This document shows, in pieces, positions 1-11,166 of a stretch of DNA of 64,000 bases (positions are counted from its first letter, which is position 1; each line of letters opens with the position of its first letter). Made by a program: the position numbers and the translations under genes. The stretch comes from Perkinsus olseni (Eukaryota; Perkinsozoa; Perkinsida; Perkinsidae): positions 124,001-188,000 of the forward strand of contig JABANP010000048.1 in NCBI GenBank assembly GCA_013115135.1, given 5' to 3'. Below the pieces are notes generated by a model, which made no database searches, was not told where the DNA came from, and saw only the letters and a list, made by a program, of their open reading frames with translations.

Positions 1-510
1 GAATGCTTCGCGCCCTGCTCATCTTTGCCGAGAAGAAACTGAGTGAGGATAGTGACTTCGAGGCGAGTGTAAGCCTGTGACCGGTCCTGGGCTGCGACGG
101 GCAGGTCTCGACTGGCCTTTGCAGGCTCCCTGGCTGCAGCTGCTACACATCCTGTCGACGTGCCCAGTCCATCGGAGGCTGGACGAGAGCAGGCCAGTCA
201 TCGACATACTAGCAAGGAGAGCTGGTGTAAAGGGCGCTTTCTAGCGAGGTTGGAGCTCCTTGAGAGTAGATACTATCCGACCTTTGGCTGAAGACGACCG
301 ATGTTGTCGCTAGCTGCGAGATTCCCGCCGCTCTCCTTGTAAAGCTCGCAGGGAGATGGTCCGATGCAGGATGTTCCAAGAAGGGCGTCCGCAGCCTGCC
401 GTCGCCCTGCAAGCGGCTCAAGAGGCTGTTGAACTCCGAGAACGTCGATCTGGGGCGAGTTCGAGAACTAGCGTCCGAGATCGCCGCTCTTAGCGATACA
501 GGTGGATGAG
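1..510 (+). CDS. Protein X, 3' end only (duplication copy 1)
   Basis: These are the last exons of the helical protein X that is seen more fully at 21,489-23,911. The window opens inside the exon ending in a FEASV-like stretch. A short intron (gtaagc...ctttgcag) leads to an exon ending near 'DILARRAG', then a roughly 43-nt intron, then the last exon with the stop at 508-510. The last exon contains a basic SKKGVRSLPSP segment followed by 'KRLKRLLNSENVDLGRVREL', so the copy-2 reading frame is preserved here. Function is not recognised. It is followed about 150 nt later by gene Y on the same strand. The 5' part lies outside the window. Confidence 0.55.
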
Positions 511-659
511 GATTCACCATCATGTGGATGTTTCTTGCAACACCGTATGCTCTCTGTGTTGGTCGGCCAGTAGCCAGGCTTGTTGCCATACCATCTATCG
601 CAATACTCGTCCCCTCCTCTCTCGAGCCAAGCCCGCCACTAGTCAGAAGATTCCAGCCA

Positions 660-2099
660 TGGAAGCTGACAGCTCAACAGAGCACGAACAAGTCAGTGAA
701 GCCTCTACTGCTTCGGAGCCCCTCTCGCTCGGCACAGCAGATACTGAGGCTGCAAATAGAGCTGCAGAAGGTCAGGCGACAGCGGGATGAGGAGTACGAG
801 AAACCCCTCAGCATCATCTCGACGTACTCTCCTTCGCCAGCTTGTCCGCCCTCTCCCGGAGGCTCGACGACTGTCAAAGCCTCCTCATCCAACAGAGTGC
901 TGACAGCGACCGAGCGCTACAGCGAGCTGAGGCGGCCAGTATGCGCCTGGAGGACGTCATGGCGACCCGCCGCGGGGCTCCTAGCCTGCGAGTCGACCCT
1001 GTGCCCGTCCCATCGCCAGTGGCCTTACCAAGCCTGAGCGTCCCAGTCGTCACCTCGGTATTCTCGCCTAGCCTCCTTTCGGCGATTGGCTTAGAGGGTG
1101 CTGATTCGCTGCGATGGGATGAAGGCAATACACGTGGTACACAAAGTCTCGCTAAAGCTTTACTAGCCTCAGGTACTCAGCCACAGCACTTGACTAAGGT
1201 CGACGCAACTTCAGTCGCCCTGGAAGCCGAGGTGGACACGTTCACGGAGGAAACTCAGGGAGCGTTGGTGTGACTCCTGCAGGTGCAGGACCTCCGTCAC
1301 ATCGTGAAACGCATGACCGAGGACGCGGAAGGGCTTCAGCCAGACAGTCGGCGATCTCAAAGCCTCGCTGGGCCACCAACAGCAGCTGACCAAAACAGTA
1401 TAGGGATTCCTACGAGCGTCTCAGTAGCAAGCTGAACGCCCTCGAGGCTGATATTAGGGAGGAGGTTCTGGGCCGAGGAAATGTCAAGGTGAAATCCGTC
1501 GACATATGGGCTCAGCGCAACGGCATTTGCATCGGCGGACTTCAAGGCCGTGTGCCGTGGGGGTTCGTACACAGTCCGACGGGTTCTATCAGTCCTTACT
1601 GTGTTACCTCGAGGATGACGACTCAGCCCAAGCCTGTCTGGCCCTCCTCCGGGAAGGCTGCTCGGAAGCGATGTCCGCAGCTGCTGCGTCACCACAGCTC
1701 ACCAATGGGGTTTCAGTCGATGTGGTGAAGGCGTCCGCTAGCCAGAACGAGAGCCATAAGTGGGATGATGGCAGCTCGTGCTCTCCGTCGAGTTCATTCC
1801 GCTGTGGCAGAAGTGAGGACGGGGTCGTTGGTGTCCAAGTCCCGTTGCTGAGCAAGCAGTCCACCTCTAGCGGTCGGAAGGCGGTGCTCGCCGAACTTAA
1901 GAAAGCATCCAAGTCCGCGGCTGAGGTGCACTCGGCAAGGGTTCTCGAGGTGAGCTTCCCATGGCGGTACGCGGAGACATCATCCGCTGTCCCTCAGAAG
2001 CCTACAACGCGGCATCCTGCTGCTCATAACGCTAGAGCCGTCCGCAACTTTAATGTCAAGGATGATTACATTTATAATAGTACAGTTCGGAATTCGTGA
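660..2099 (+). pseudogene. Coiled-coil protein Y, copy 1, frameshifted
   Basis: This is the copy-1 version of the gene at 24,061-25,500. The start MEADSSTEHEQ, a 46-nt intron, the exon QILRLQIELQKVRRQRDED, another 46-nt intron and a coiled-coil exon (LSALSRRLDDCQSLLIQQ) all align with copy 2. Two single-base insertions relative to copy 2 break the frame in the central coiled coil: one in a G run at about 1,330 and one in an A run at about 1,392. The 3' exons (YQSLLCYLEDDD..., ending NSTVRNS) remain open to the stop at 2,097-2,099. The copy is either a decayed paralogue or carries assembly indels. Function unknown. Confidence 0.5.
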
Positions 2100-2247
2100 C
2101 TTTCCTTGCGTTTGACTTGTGTTGTCAAGTAAGCCAAAGATCTTCCCCAGTACAGCTGGTGGTTGAAAAGTACTTGCTTTCGTTTACTGTGGTAAACGCG
2201 ATATGGGTTCGTACGACCACTGCATTACAACGGGCATGCAACAACAC

Positions 2248-3819
2248 TCATTCCATCTCCTCATCCTCAGACTGCATATCATTCATCTCGAGGTCCCTCG
2301 CCTCAGGAACGGAAGCTGTCTTCTCTTCGCGAGGTGGGGCCTGGCGATACCTGAACCCCCCAAGGGTTGGGGCGCGTGTCTCCTGCATCACCGGGGTCCC
2401 TTACTGTGTGCCTGCCGCTATACAGCCGAGCAGAGCGAGCGAACCAACCATGTTAGAGTGGTGGTCCCATATGGCATGGTTCAGCAGAACCGTGGCAACT
2501 TTGCACAACACACCAACCTGACCATCTCGGTATGACTCAGCCAGACCTGAGAGGTTGCCTTACCACAGTGAAAGTGGTGGCCGTGACCAGCTCCCGCAGA
2601 TGGAATCCGTAGAAGGATATACCGATTCCAATAACGCACGAGCCCAGCAACGAAGGAACGGCCTGACGCACGCTGGTTCGATGGGAGAGTGTCGTTCACC
2701 TTCCGAGTACTTCAACTGTCCAAGTATAGTCCTGAGCCAACGTTCGAAGCTCGCCATTGAGCGCGGCTGCAACGGCGAGAACAGGTATGCTCAGAACGTT
2801 GTTGTAGTAGACCCGGGTCCATGTCGACATGGCAACTAAACCGTGATCAGAGTCGCGGGTTTGGGGTGGAGTGGTTTTGCCTGTGTTGATGATGTGTTTG
2901 ACGAAGGCCATCTCAGTGACAATTGCCAGGAAAGTAAAGCGAGACCCAGAAATAGCCTTGCACCTGACCTTGAGGCGTGGTCCGCCTACTGAATGATCGG
3001 CTCACCTGCATTCCATCATCACTGACCATGTAGAGGAACGCGCCCAGGACGATGCCAAAAGAGGGCCAGCCACGACTAAAAGAGAGAGCTACTCGCTTCA
3101 TGACCGTGACGTCTATGATCAAAACCGCAACAATGAACAAACCTCTCACCTTCCCACTCGGCAGTTCCCGTCCTAGATAGTAGTAGTCGAAGAAAGTGAC
3201 TGCTAGCGGCGAGCAGGACCTGACAGGCACGGAGGCTGCAACGGCTTCAAGCGTTGTATACACACTCGCCTGAACACGATGACGGTCTCGACGTTGACAT
3301 GCTGCAAGGCTTTCACATTCGTGAAGAGGCAAAGACAAAATATCGCGACAACGCCTGGGCGCGAAGCTCGAGCGAGTGACCCACAACGGAGCGACCCCAC
3401 CACTGAAGCGCCGGGCCAACGTGTACTCCAGTGGCATGAGCTCTACGTTAGCCTTCGAGTAGTTGGCGAACAACTTCACAAACACTGAGGTAGGGCAAGG
3501 GAGGGAAAGCTTCACGCAAACGCCCTACATGCCGTTGCAAGGAACTGGCACACTAGAACGAAGCAAGGGGAGGGTATTGAGTGGACCGCCAACTTGTTGA
3601 CTATCTGACGGGAGACTTGCAAGGACAACGATGATACCGGATGGCTCACAAGAAGGGTGCTGCTGCAGGCCGCGTACATGAATATGGCCCATCCCACACG
3701 GGAGGTGTATTTCGTATCCTGTATACGAGACAAGTGGGAAATCGGGGTGGCGATGGTGGGGGTACCTCTTGGATGGCGACCACATCACCCGCGGGCTTCT
3801 CATCGATCTTCTCGGTCAT
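2248..3819 (-). pseudogene. Nucleotide-sugar transporter (SLC35/TPT family), copy 1, probable frameshift
   Basis: This multi-exon minus-strand gene begins MTEKIDEKPAG and ends in an acidic tail (EARDLEMNDMQSEDEEME). Joining exons across short introns gives hallmarks of Golgi nucleotide-sugar transporters: VGWAIFMYAACSSTLL/IVNKLAVHSIP in the first helix pair, LQHVNVETVIVFR, FDYYYLGRELPSGK, and a late helix with STWTRVYYNNVLSIPVL. The family exchanges cytosolic nucleotide sugars for nucleoside monophosphates across the Golgi or ER membrane; the GDP-mannose/UDP-sugar branch is the nearest resemblance, but substrate cannot be read from sequence. One extra A at 3,057-3,060 relative to copy 2 shifts the frame in the SWLALFGIVLGAF exon. 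A GC-AG intron follows the HIINT exon. It is transcribed toward gene Y (tail to tail) and lies downstream of Rab5. Confidence 0.62.
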
Positions 3820-4031
3820 TTACTGTAAAACTCACTCTAAGACTGTCTTGGTACCACTCCGCCCCGTTCTTTCGATACAGTGCCCGAGCAGTGGTTGATA
3901 TTGACGCTATGAACGCAAAAGCCTCGGGTCTCAGGGAAAGGCACTAGACCATGCGCTATAGCTGACTACGGCAGAGTAGAGTTGTATCACGGTTATTTGC
4001 CCTCTATGTTGTGTCTAATTCTCCTCAAACC

Positions 4032-5133
4032 TCAGCGGGAGCCGCAGCCGCCGCACCAGCCACGCCCTGGCTGCCCTTGGGCGCCTCCGCCTTGCCTGTT
4101 GCGGTTGACCGAGAACGCGCCGGCCTTCGTTGCATCTTGCTCCTGCTCGTGTGGTAGAAGCTTCGCTAGGCAGCAGAAGTGATAGGGCCGACCGCAAGCT
4201 CCTACCAATTTCGACAAAAATGTGATGGACATTTTCTCCCGTCTTGGCGCTGGTCTCTACGAAAAGCAGATTGTTCTCTTGAGCATACTCCGCCCCTCGC
4301 TGCGTGGGGACCTCTCGCTCCACCGCCAGGTCCGACTTGTTGCCGCAAAAAGCTGAGAGACGATGGCGCCGAGAGACCGAAGGAATTCCTCAAGTGTTCT
4401 ACCAATGACAACGTCAGGGTTGTGAGAGCTGCGCAGTTCATTGACCCATCGCTTAGCTCCTTCAAAAGACTCTCGGCTGGTGATATCGTACACTACTACG
4501 GCCGCTGCAGCACCTCTGAAAGCGGACGTTCCGTTGTATATTCTCCCTCGACCGTCATTTCCATCTCAATACGATTGCCATGAAACTAGGCCTAGGTGGG
4601 TTATACACCACTTCCGGCTCGCAGCATACGCTCAGACGGAAGTTCAGACGCCCCGTTCGAAAAACCACACTCCATCAACAATTCACCACAGTGCCTGCTC
4701 CCCAGGATTCCACTTCCGTAAGCGGTAGGGCGAGGTATCGAGCCACACCAACGGCTTACCTGTAGTACATCGGAGCCAGGCTCCGGTACCGCTCCTGTCC
4801 TGCTGTGTCCCAGATCTCGAACTTTATTTGAACTGGAGAGTCGGGGAATGGGCTGACGGTCTGTGTCATGAAGGCGGCCCCGATCGTTGGCTCTTGATAT
4901 TCATAGAACTCCCCACGGGCGAACCTTCAAAAACGCATTCTACGCTCGGCAAATTCTGAATCGGAGAGAACAGAGGCGAAGTCAACTTGTTCATTGCGGT
5001 ATGGACTGAATGACTTATACCTGACAACTATGCAGCTCTTGCCAACACTGGCGTCGCCTAGAAGGACGAGCTTGTGGTGCAGGACGGTCGGTTGGGCGAT
5101 CTGCACTGGTGCTGGCTGACCTTCACTGTCCAT
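4032..5133 (-). CDS. RAB5: Rab5-family small GTPase, copy 1
   Basis: Early-endosome Rab GTPase on the minus strand, five exons. Exon 1 holds the P-loop [15 protein letters not shown]. Exon 2 carries the effector region [20 protein letters not shown], with Rab5's signature TIGAAF, and the switch [20 protein letters not shown]. Exon 3 has [17 protein letters not shown]. Exon 4 has the guanine-specificity motifs GNKSDL and [10 protein letters not shown]. Exon 5 has the hypervariable tail ending GWCGGCGSR. Introns follow CIVVR, MYYR, NPDVVI and FVEI. The gene is intact; all five G boxes are present. The tail has C-x2-C followed by GSR rather than a plain CC ending, so how it is prenylated is uncertain. 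Start chosen at the only upstream ATG before the P-loop. Nearly identical to the copy at 27,439-28,541. Confidence 0.9.
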
Positions 5134-5199
5134 TCGAAATACGAGAAGACTCTTCTCAGAAGAGAGCTATACGACGGAGAAACCCTTGCGTCCCAACAT

Positions 5200-5287
5200 G
5201 GTGTTGGCATTGCCAACTTGGCAACACCCGATTTCTCCATCAGCCATTGGCGAATTGGCGGATCGTCGATTCGCCAATGCCAACAGT
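5200..5287. promoter_or_regulatory. TTGGC/GCCAA palindrome cluster upstream of Rab5 (copy 1)
   Basis: Within 90 bases just 5' of the Rab5 start there are repeated TTGGC or GCCAA pentamers, including TTGGC-ATT-GCCAA and a perfect 11-bp inverted repeat (cattggcgaat at 5,245-5,255 and attcgccaatg at 5,269-5,279). The same array is kept in copy 2 at 28,594-28,680. Position and conservation suggest a promoter element or 5'UTR hairpin; no binding factor is known. Confidence 0.4.
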
Positions 5288-5299
5288 GGCACCGTCAGG

Positions 5300-7637
5300 A
5301 CTCTCATTCTCACTCGCAAAACGCACGTCGGATACTTTCGAGAAGACATGAGGCGGCAGTTCTGCCCCGCAAATGTAACCGCAAGCTATCACACAAATGG
5401 CACCACGAGGAGTCCCTCGGGCGGTGTCACACCTCCCGGACCGTAAGCTCCAGAAGCCGTTCCTCAGGTACCTCCAAATGGATCGAGCTTGCAACGACTC
5501 AGGGGCTTGAGAAGGCGAAGTGGTATATCCAACGAAACAAGGCTTGTTCAACAAGCTGAGTCAGCACCATTCTCTGGTGGTGGCTACCTACTTCAAGTGA
5601 TGCTTTCACAATTTGATGGCCCGTACGGGACAGGATTAGGGTCTGATCATTAGACTTGACAGTCCCTGCCCAGAAGGAAACTGTCGGCATTTGTTATTCG
5701 GGAGATCCCAACCACCATGACGGAGTTCTTCTCTGTTTCTGTCTACAAATTCAGCTCATTCACACGAACTCCGGGCGCTGGGGATCAGATGGGTCATTCC
5801 ACGTTAGCAATGCGAACTGAGCACCTTGTACTGCGTTACCGACTATGGGGCGGCAATGCGAAATGCTCTGGTGGAACACCAATGGTTACTATACAGGAAA
5901 TTGAGAAGGAGGTTCTGAAGAGCTGGTTGTTGCACCTATGCCGGCTCTGTTCACTAATCCGACTACTCTAATCGTGATCACACACGACTCAATCGTCATG
6001 CTAGCAGTATTCACCATCAGTCCCAGAACCACCAGCACGGCATGGAACCGCGCCACCGTAAAAGGATAAATTATCGCCTCATGCATCTACGGGCCCCGTA
6101 GTACGGGGCAAGGACTGAGAGGAATACGTGCAACGGAGTGCAGTGGTGGAATAAGGGGTGCGACATGGATAATTCAAGCTACACCGCAGCTTTGCGCAGG
6201 ATACGAACATGGTAACGGCGGCATGCCGCATGCGTATCATCGATAATAGTAGTTCAGCAGCAGGTATAAGTTTCTTTGAGGATATACACGTTGTGTAACA
6301 CAATAGTGTTACCTATATTGTCGTAATTCAAATTTATTCTCAGGATTTCGGAGTTTCTGTATCGCCATGTTGGTTGCGTCACTTCAATTAAATATTGGAT
6401 ATATTACCCTACGGCTGTCAGTGGCCGATCTCTGCTGGGCGTCGGCGTGGTTGAAGGCTACGGGCGATTGCGGGGAATCGGGAATGGCCGGTGAAGTCTT
6501 ATCGGTCTTAAAAGGTCTTATTAGTCTTATAGGTTCCGAGTCGGAACTTCCGACATGCAAGACCCAGGGTCGTAGACCCTATAGTCAGCGGCCATCTCCA
6601 TGGCAACAACTTGTTACTAACAACTTACCCAACTAGAGGGGGTTTCACTATGGGAAGGATCCCATGCAACACATGTCTCTCACCGAGATAATGGCATATG
6701 GGGAAATCGGCACCTTATCATCCATTGCTATCAGCGTAAGCAACTCACTGCCGGTACTACCTGCCAGGTAGTACGGTACTAGTACCTGGTAGTCCACCGA
6801 GGGCGTCGTGCTAGTCATTATTGTCAATAAGGTACCTCGCGATTCCTACCTATCCCCGTGAGCAACTCATCACCTGTTACTGCCACCAAGGGACTCGTTC
6901 GCATGGAGCCGTGTTGGTAATTATTGTCAACGGTCAAATAGGTTATTGGGGCCCCAACATGATATCTGAGCGTACGCTAGCTTTGACCCCAGGAGTCCCA
7001 GACCTCAAGCCACCGACCTCAAGCCACAGAATCAGTTCATTGAAACGGTAACTGTAACTAACTAATCCACGCTTCACGCGCCCAATTGGAATGAAGTACA
7101 AAACCCAAGGAAAAGGTACAAAATCCAAGGAAGCGCGTGCGACAGGGAGTCAAGAGCAACTGAAAAAAACCTGAATTGCGGGTGAACTTCACCTGGTGAA
7201 GGCAGAAACGGAAAACTCGAAACCCCCCCCCCGAAACCCGACAGGGCAACCCGATCCCGGAACTGCTACCCAGGTCAACCAGGAACCCGAACTGTTACTC
7301 AGGTTATGCCGATCCCTGAAAACGCTTCCTTGGATTTTGTACTTCTCCCTTGGATTCTGGGAATTACCCGACACGAACCGTCTGCGCCATCTTTGCGTTT
7401 TTACGCGTGCAAAAACGACGCTCTACTGGGAAGTCTCGCTCACTAATAATCGTCCAAGTTTTCGTGCAACGATCCCAGTGCGAGTTTCCCTGACGTATCA
7501 GCAACAGAACCGTCACCCGCTCGCCGACTCTGTATTTTTAGGCATCTGTAACCTAGAGTGGCCTTCGCCGGGACCTCTGCCGTGATCACACTTTTCTCTC
7601 TCCAGCTCCATCTTCTCCGTTGCCTCCCACCATCGTT
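5300..7637. other. Non-genic interval between Rab5 and EBP2 (copy 1)
   Basis: No convincing gene. It shares scattered blocks with 28,690-32,762 in copy 2: a CACGAGGAGTCCCTC block near 5,400, an AAAGGATAAATTATCGC block near 6,060, a GAGTCGGAACTTC block at 6,533, and the last 300 nt before EBP2. The copies differ by large insertions or deletions. It holds small palindromes, such as gtactacctg/caggtagtac at 6,754-6,774. The 300 nt before EBP2 (about 7,360-7,637) are well conserved between copies and probably contain the EBP2 promoter and leader. Confidence 0.5.
6533..6554. repeat. Dispersed palindromic motif GTTCCGAGTCGGAACTTCCGAC
   Basis: A palindrome (gttccgagtcggaac) is followed by a half-repeat. 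Related copies occur at 31,505-31,526 and 31,886-31,907, with paired substitutions that keep the dyad largely self-complementary. Probably part of a short repeated element. Confidence 0.4.
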
Positions 7638-9275
7638 ATGTCAGAAGCATCAGAGCTGCTACGGAAAACCGAGTGTGACATCGAGAAGGTAGTAATGGGC
7701 GATGAAGGGATGCAGGGGCAATACTGAGGCGGTCCCTCCTCAGCTCAATGCGGCATTGAAGTCGATCAGCTATGGAGTGCCCCAAGGCCTCACTCGAGTG
7801 CCCTGGATCGAGACGCTGGCCCTTACGAGTACACAGGAGCCCATCTCGGAGAAGGGCTTCAAGCCGGACGACCGGGTCGAGATCGAGAAGGCGATGTAAT
7901 GGGGAAATTTTCGTACGTCGCACTCACGTTTTACCATGGAAAACGGCGTAGGTACAGCCAGGCTCAAGAGAGTGTGACAGAGGCTTTCCGGAGGTTCGCG
8001 GCTATGGGAATCGAGGCCAACCGTCCTGACGACTTCTACGCTGAGATGCTCAAGACGGATCAACAGATGGGCAAGGTGGGATGAGCCCACTACCTCATTG
8101 TGGCGGTCTGATGTAGAGTCCTTGGGTCCTATTCCTTTCAGATCCGAGAGAACCTTGCTGACCAGCAGAAGCGCATAGAGATAGTGGAGGAGAGGAAGCG
8201 TAGACAGGCTGAGAAGAAGTGAGTCGGACTTTATCGTGGGCTGCACTAGCAGCTCCCAGCTGGCAGGCTGGGTGGCTGTTGGGCTCAGTAGTTGAGTATT
8301 TCGTGATGTGCGTGTATCTGCCTCGCGCACTGATGATTTTTATCCTTGGGTTGGCTTGCCTGTGGAGGCTGGGTCGTCTCTTACCACATGGTGACTCTAG
8401 GTTCGGGAAGAAGATGCAGGTGGCGGCGGCCCAGGCTCGTGCTGCTCAGAAGCGGGAGAACTTGGCTGAGATTGAGAAGTGGAAGGAGTCTAAGGGAGAA
8501 GGTGCTATGGGGGTTGTAGGAAGCCACACTATCATGCGCAGTAACTGTACTAACAGCCATGGGAACTGTAGAGGGGCTTCAGTGGCAATACTCTCCTGTT
8601 TCACGGGGTAGTACTGATATAGGGGCGACACTTAGCTGCCTCGAGGGGACAGCGATGACGCTGTGGCAACGCTACTTCACGGGGATAGCACTGATACAGT
8701 AGTGACAGCCGTACCTGCTTTGAAAGGCAGTACTAGTACAGTGGTGACGCTTATAATCCTGCGAAGATCTGCCTTGCGGCGGCATGCGGAATGGTTCTAG
8801 AGTACATAGGGCAGTGATGAGCTTGGAGTGGTGTTGTCGTTCACTGAATGGTATTCGTTTCAGATGAGTCTGCCAGCGTTGAGAAGACTCTTGAGAAGGT
8901 CTCCAAGAAGGGCAATCAGCAGGCAGCTGGAGCGGAGGTTGGCACCGCAGGCCATGGGAAGGGTGGTAAAGGCGGCAAGGGCGGTAAGGGCGGTAAGGGG
9001 AAGACGAACAAGAAACGCCTTGCTAAGGATAAGAAGTAGTGAAGGGAGCTCTTAAGCACTGCTTCTGGCGGTCGAGTACTGCGGGTAATTTGGTTAACAG
9101 GTACGGTCATGGCGGTCCGAAGCGAGCCTTGAAGAACAACTCGGCTGACAGTTGCCGTGATGTGTCCTCCTTCAAGGCCTCCAAGCACTCCCCCATGGGC
9201 AAGGGAAAGGGAAGGGGAAAGGGCAAAGGAAAGGGCGTTAAGAAGCCGATCAAGAAGGCTGGTGGCAAGCACTGA
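7638..9275 (+). CDS. EBP2: EBP2-type rRNA-processing protein, copy 1
   Basis: Nucleolar protein for 60S ribosome assembly (EBNA1-binding-protein-2/Ebp2 family). Exons: 7638-7688, 7744-7895, 7952-8075, 8142-8218, 8401-8501, 8864-9035 and 9101-9275. Joined, they give GLTRVPWIETLAL, the core FYAEMLKTDQQMGKIRENL, FGKKMQVAAAQARAAQKRENL, and a basic C-terminus with a GHGKGGKGGKGGKGGKGK run, YGHGGPKRALKNN, DVSSFKASKHSP and a GKGKGRGKGKGKG tail. These match the Ebp2 order (WIE..L, EMLKTD.QM.KIR, KYGKK, FGFGGKK, DVSSF). The first intron is 55 nt and makes the N-terminus continuous. The frame is open throughout, so this looks like the working copy; copy 2 is shifted. The last two exons are repeated downstream (9,317-9,871). 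Confidence 0.85.
8573..8757 (+). repeat. Degenerate tandem repeats inside an EBP2 intron
   Basis: The 361-nt intron 5 contains about three imperfect copies of a unit including CACGGGGATAGCACTGAT followed by ACAGTAGTGACAGC. The same degenerate array occurs in the copy-2 intron near 33,705-33,880. Confidence 0.45.
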
Positions 9276-9316
9276 AGTTCCCTTTGATAGCCATTTCGGT
9301 CGCCGCGTCCAACGTA
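8762..9316 (+). repeat. 555-bp tandem duplication, unit 1 (EBP2 last exons)
   Basis: Unit 1 runs from cgaagatctgcc to ccaacgta and contains the end of intron 5 with its acceptor, both terminal coding exons and the stop codon. Sites and ORFs repeat exactly 555 bases later. Copy 2 has a single unit, so this is recent and local to copy 1. Confidence 0.92.
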
Positions 9317-9871
9317 CGAAGATCTGCCTTGCGGCGGCATGCGGAATGGTTCTAGAGTACATAGGGCAGTGATGAGCTTGGAGTGGTGTTGTCGTTCACT
9401 GAATGGTATTCGTTTCAGATGAGTCTGCCAGCGTTGAGAAGACTCTTGAGAAGGTCTCCAAGAAGGGCAATCAGCAGGCAGCTGGAGCGGAGGTTGGCAC
9501 CGCAGGCCATGGGAAGGGTGGTAAAGGCGGCAAGGGCGGTAAGGGCGGTAAGGGGAAGACGAACAAGAAACGCCTTGCTAAGGATAAGAAGTAGTGAAGG
9601 GAGCTCTTAAGCACTGCTTCTGGCGGTCGAGTACTGCGGGTAATTTGGTTAACAGGTACGGTCATGGCGGTCCGAAGCGAGCCTTGAAGAACAACTCGGC
9701 TGACAGTTGCCGTGATGTGTCCTCCTTCAAGGCCTCCAAGCACTCCCCCATGGGCAAGGGAAAGGGAAGGGGAAAGGGCAAAGGAAAGGGCGTTAAGAAG
9801 CCGATCAAGAAGGCTGGTGGCAAGCACTGAAGTTCCCTTTGATAGCCATTTCGGTCGCCGCGTCCAACGTA
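9317..9871 (+). repeat. 555-bp tandem duplication, unit 2 (extra EBP2 terminal exons)
   Basis: An apparently identical repeat of 8,762-9,316. It supplies a second acceptor (9,416-9,418) and a second full set of terminal exons after the first stop. Splicing from exon 5 to either acceptor would give the same protein, so unit 2 would serve only as an alternative 3' end or 3'UTR. Confidence 0.9.
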
Positions 9872-10005
9872 TAACTTACCACAGTAACACTGTTTCTATC
9901 CACGATATCCTGTACGTTACCTACCGCTCGCTTTGAGTTCAGTCCTGAATAGTGAGGGACTGAGCCGTCTCCGATGCTGACCCTCAGTGTTGACTTGTTA
10001 GTACT

Positions 10006-11158
10006 ATGGTTAGAACTCGTGAGGCTTCCAGGAAGAAAGCCAACAGCAAGGTGTCTGAAGGCTCTTCGGCACAGCCGTCATCATCATCCTCGTCATGTTG
10101 TTCGACAGCTGCACCCTCGGACCCTGCCCTTCCTGCGCCTCTCACGACCGATGTTGTAACATTACGATTAACCCCACGGAGTCACATTATGGAGCAGCTC
10201 CTGAGGCTAGCTGATATCAATTTCAAACTGCAGTTGCGGATGACGCCACAGACCACTGTAAAATCGATAGTGGAACGCGTGCTGGCTCGATGGCGCTCCC
10301 ATGTTGGTGCCGATCATCGAATCGTGTCACAGGGTTTAAGGCTGCATTTGCCTCCGACAGTGAGTGACGGTGATAATCTTCCTATCGACTGGAGCATCCA
10401 GGACGTCGTGAAGGCGTACCCTCGTTGCGTGGACGGCAGCGTGACATGGCTGGTCTTTGATGGCGAGGATGACAAAGGTCCTGAGCTGCCGATGCTTCCG
10501 GCGCCCGCTTCACCTATCGACACCACAGAGAGCTGTATACGAGGGATCATGGAGTCCGCCTGTGACCCGGCTGTGATGGCTGCTGCTCATGCGGTGGAGA
10601 ACATGCCGGAGTTCAGAGGTGCAACTGGCTCCGGGAGTAGTGGTTCTAGTACTACGGTTACTGACTTCTCCCCGAAGAGAAGGCAGTCGAGGGGCGGTGT
10701 GAAACGGGCGGCTCCTGATGAAGACAGAGTGGTCGCTGATTCGGTTGACACAAAGGAAGTTGATTCCCGAGGGCGGAGTGAGATGAGTCCTAGGAAGAAG
10801 GCTCGGGTAGAAGGCGAGACTCGGCCGGTGGTGGAGGGAGGGAAGAGACAGGATGGTGATACCATAGCGACTGCCTTGCAAATGTCCCATACCACTCACA
10901 TGGCTTTGTTGGCCTTCCAAGAGAAGCAGCAGGTAGGGTGAATGCACAGCGAACGGGAAGTGCAGTGCTGTGCTTTGTGTGTGTTTTCAGGAGATGTTGG
11001 AGCGCCAACAGACACAATTTGCCAAGATGCTGGAACAACAGCAGGACTGGATGAAGTCTTTACACGGCACGATGCTGGAGACGCTCCAGCTCGCATTCGG
11101 CAGAGCAGCAGCCGGAGCGAGCCAGAAGCGGCCGGAAGCTGAGCCGAAAGGGGGCTAA
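10006..11158 (+). CDS. Putative nuclear protein with a ubiquitin-like-fold candidate region, copy 1
   Basis: Two exons (10,006-10,932 and 10,991-11,158; 58-nt intron) encode about 364 residues. The N-terminus is basic (MVRTREASRKKANSKV) and followed by a serine run. Residues about 50-155 alternate strand-like segments (VVTLRLTPRSHI, FKLQLRMTPQTTVKSIVERV, LRLHLPPTVSDG, SVTWLVFDGEDD) in an order that resembles a beta-grasp/ubiquitin-like fold; this is inference. The rest is low complexity with NLS-like patches (PKRRQ, SPRKKARV), and the last exon is a glutamine-rich amphipathic helix (EMLERQQTQFAKMLEQQQDW). No family recognised. Frame intact here; copy 2 is frameshifted twice. It converges on the saposin gene. 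Confidence 0.65.
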
Positions 11159-11166
11159 TTTATTCT

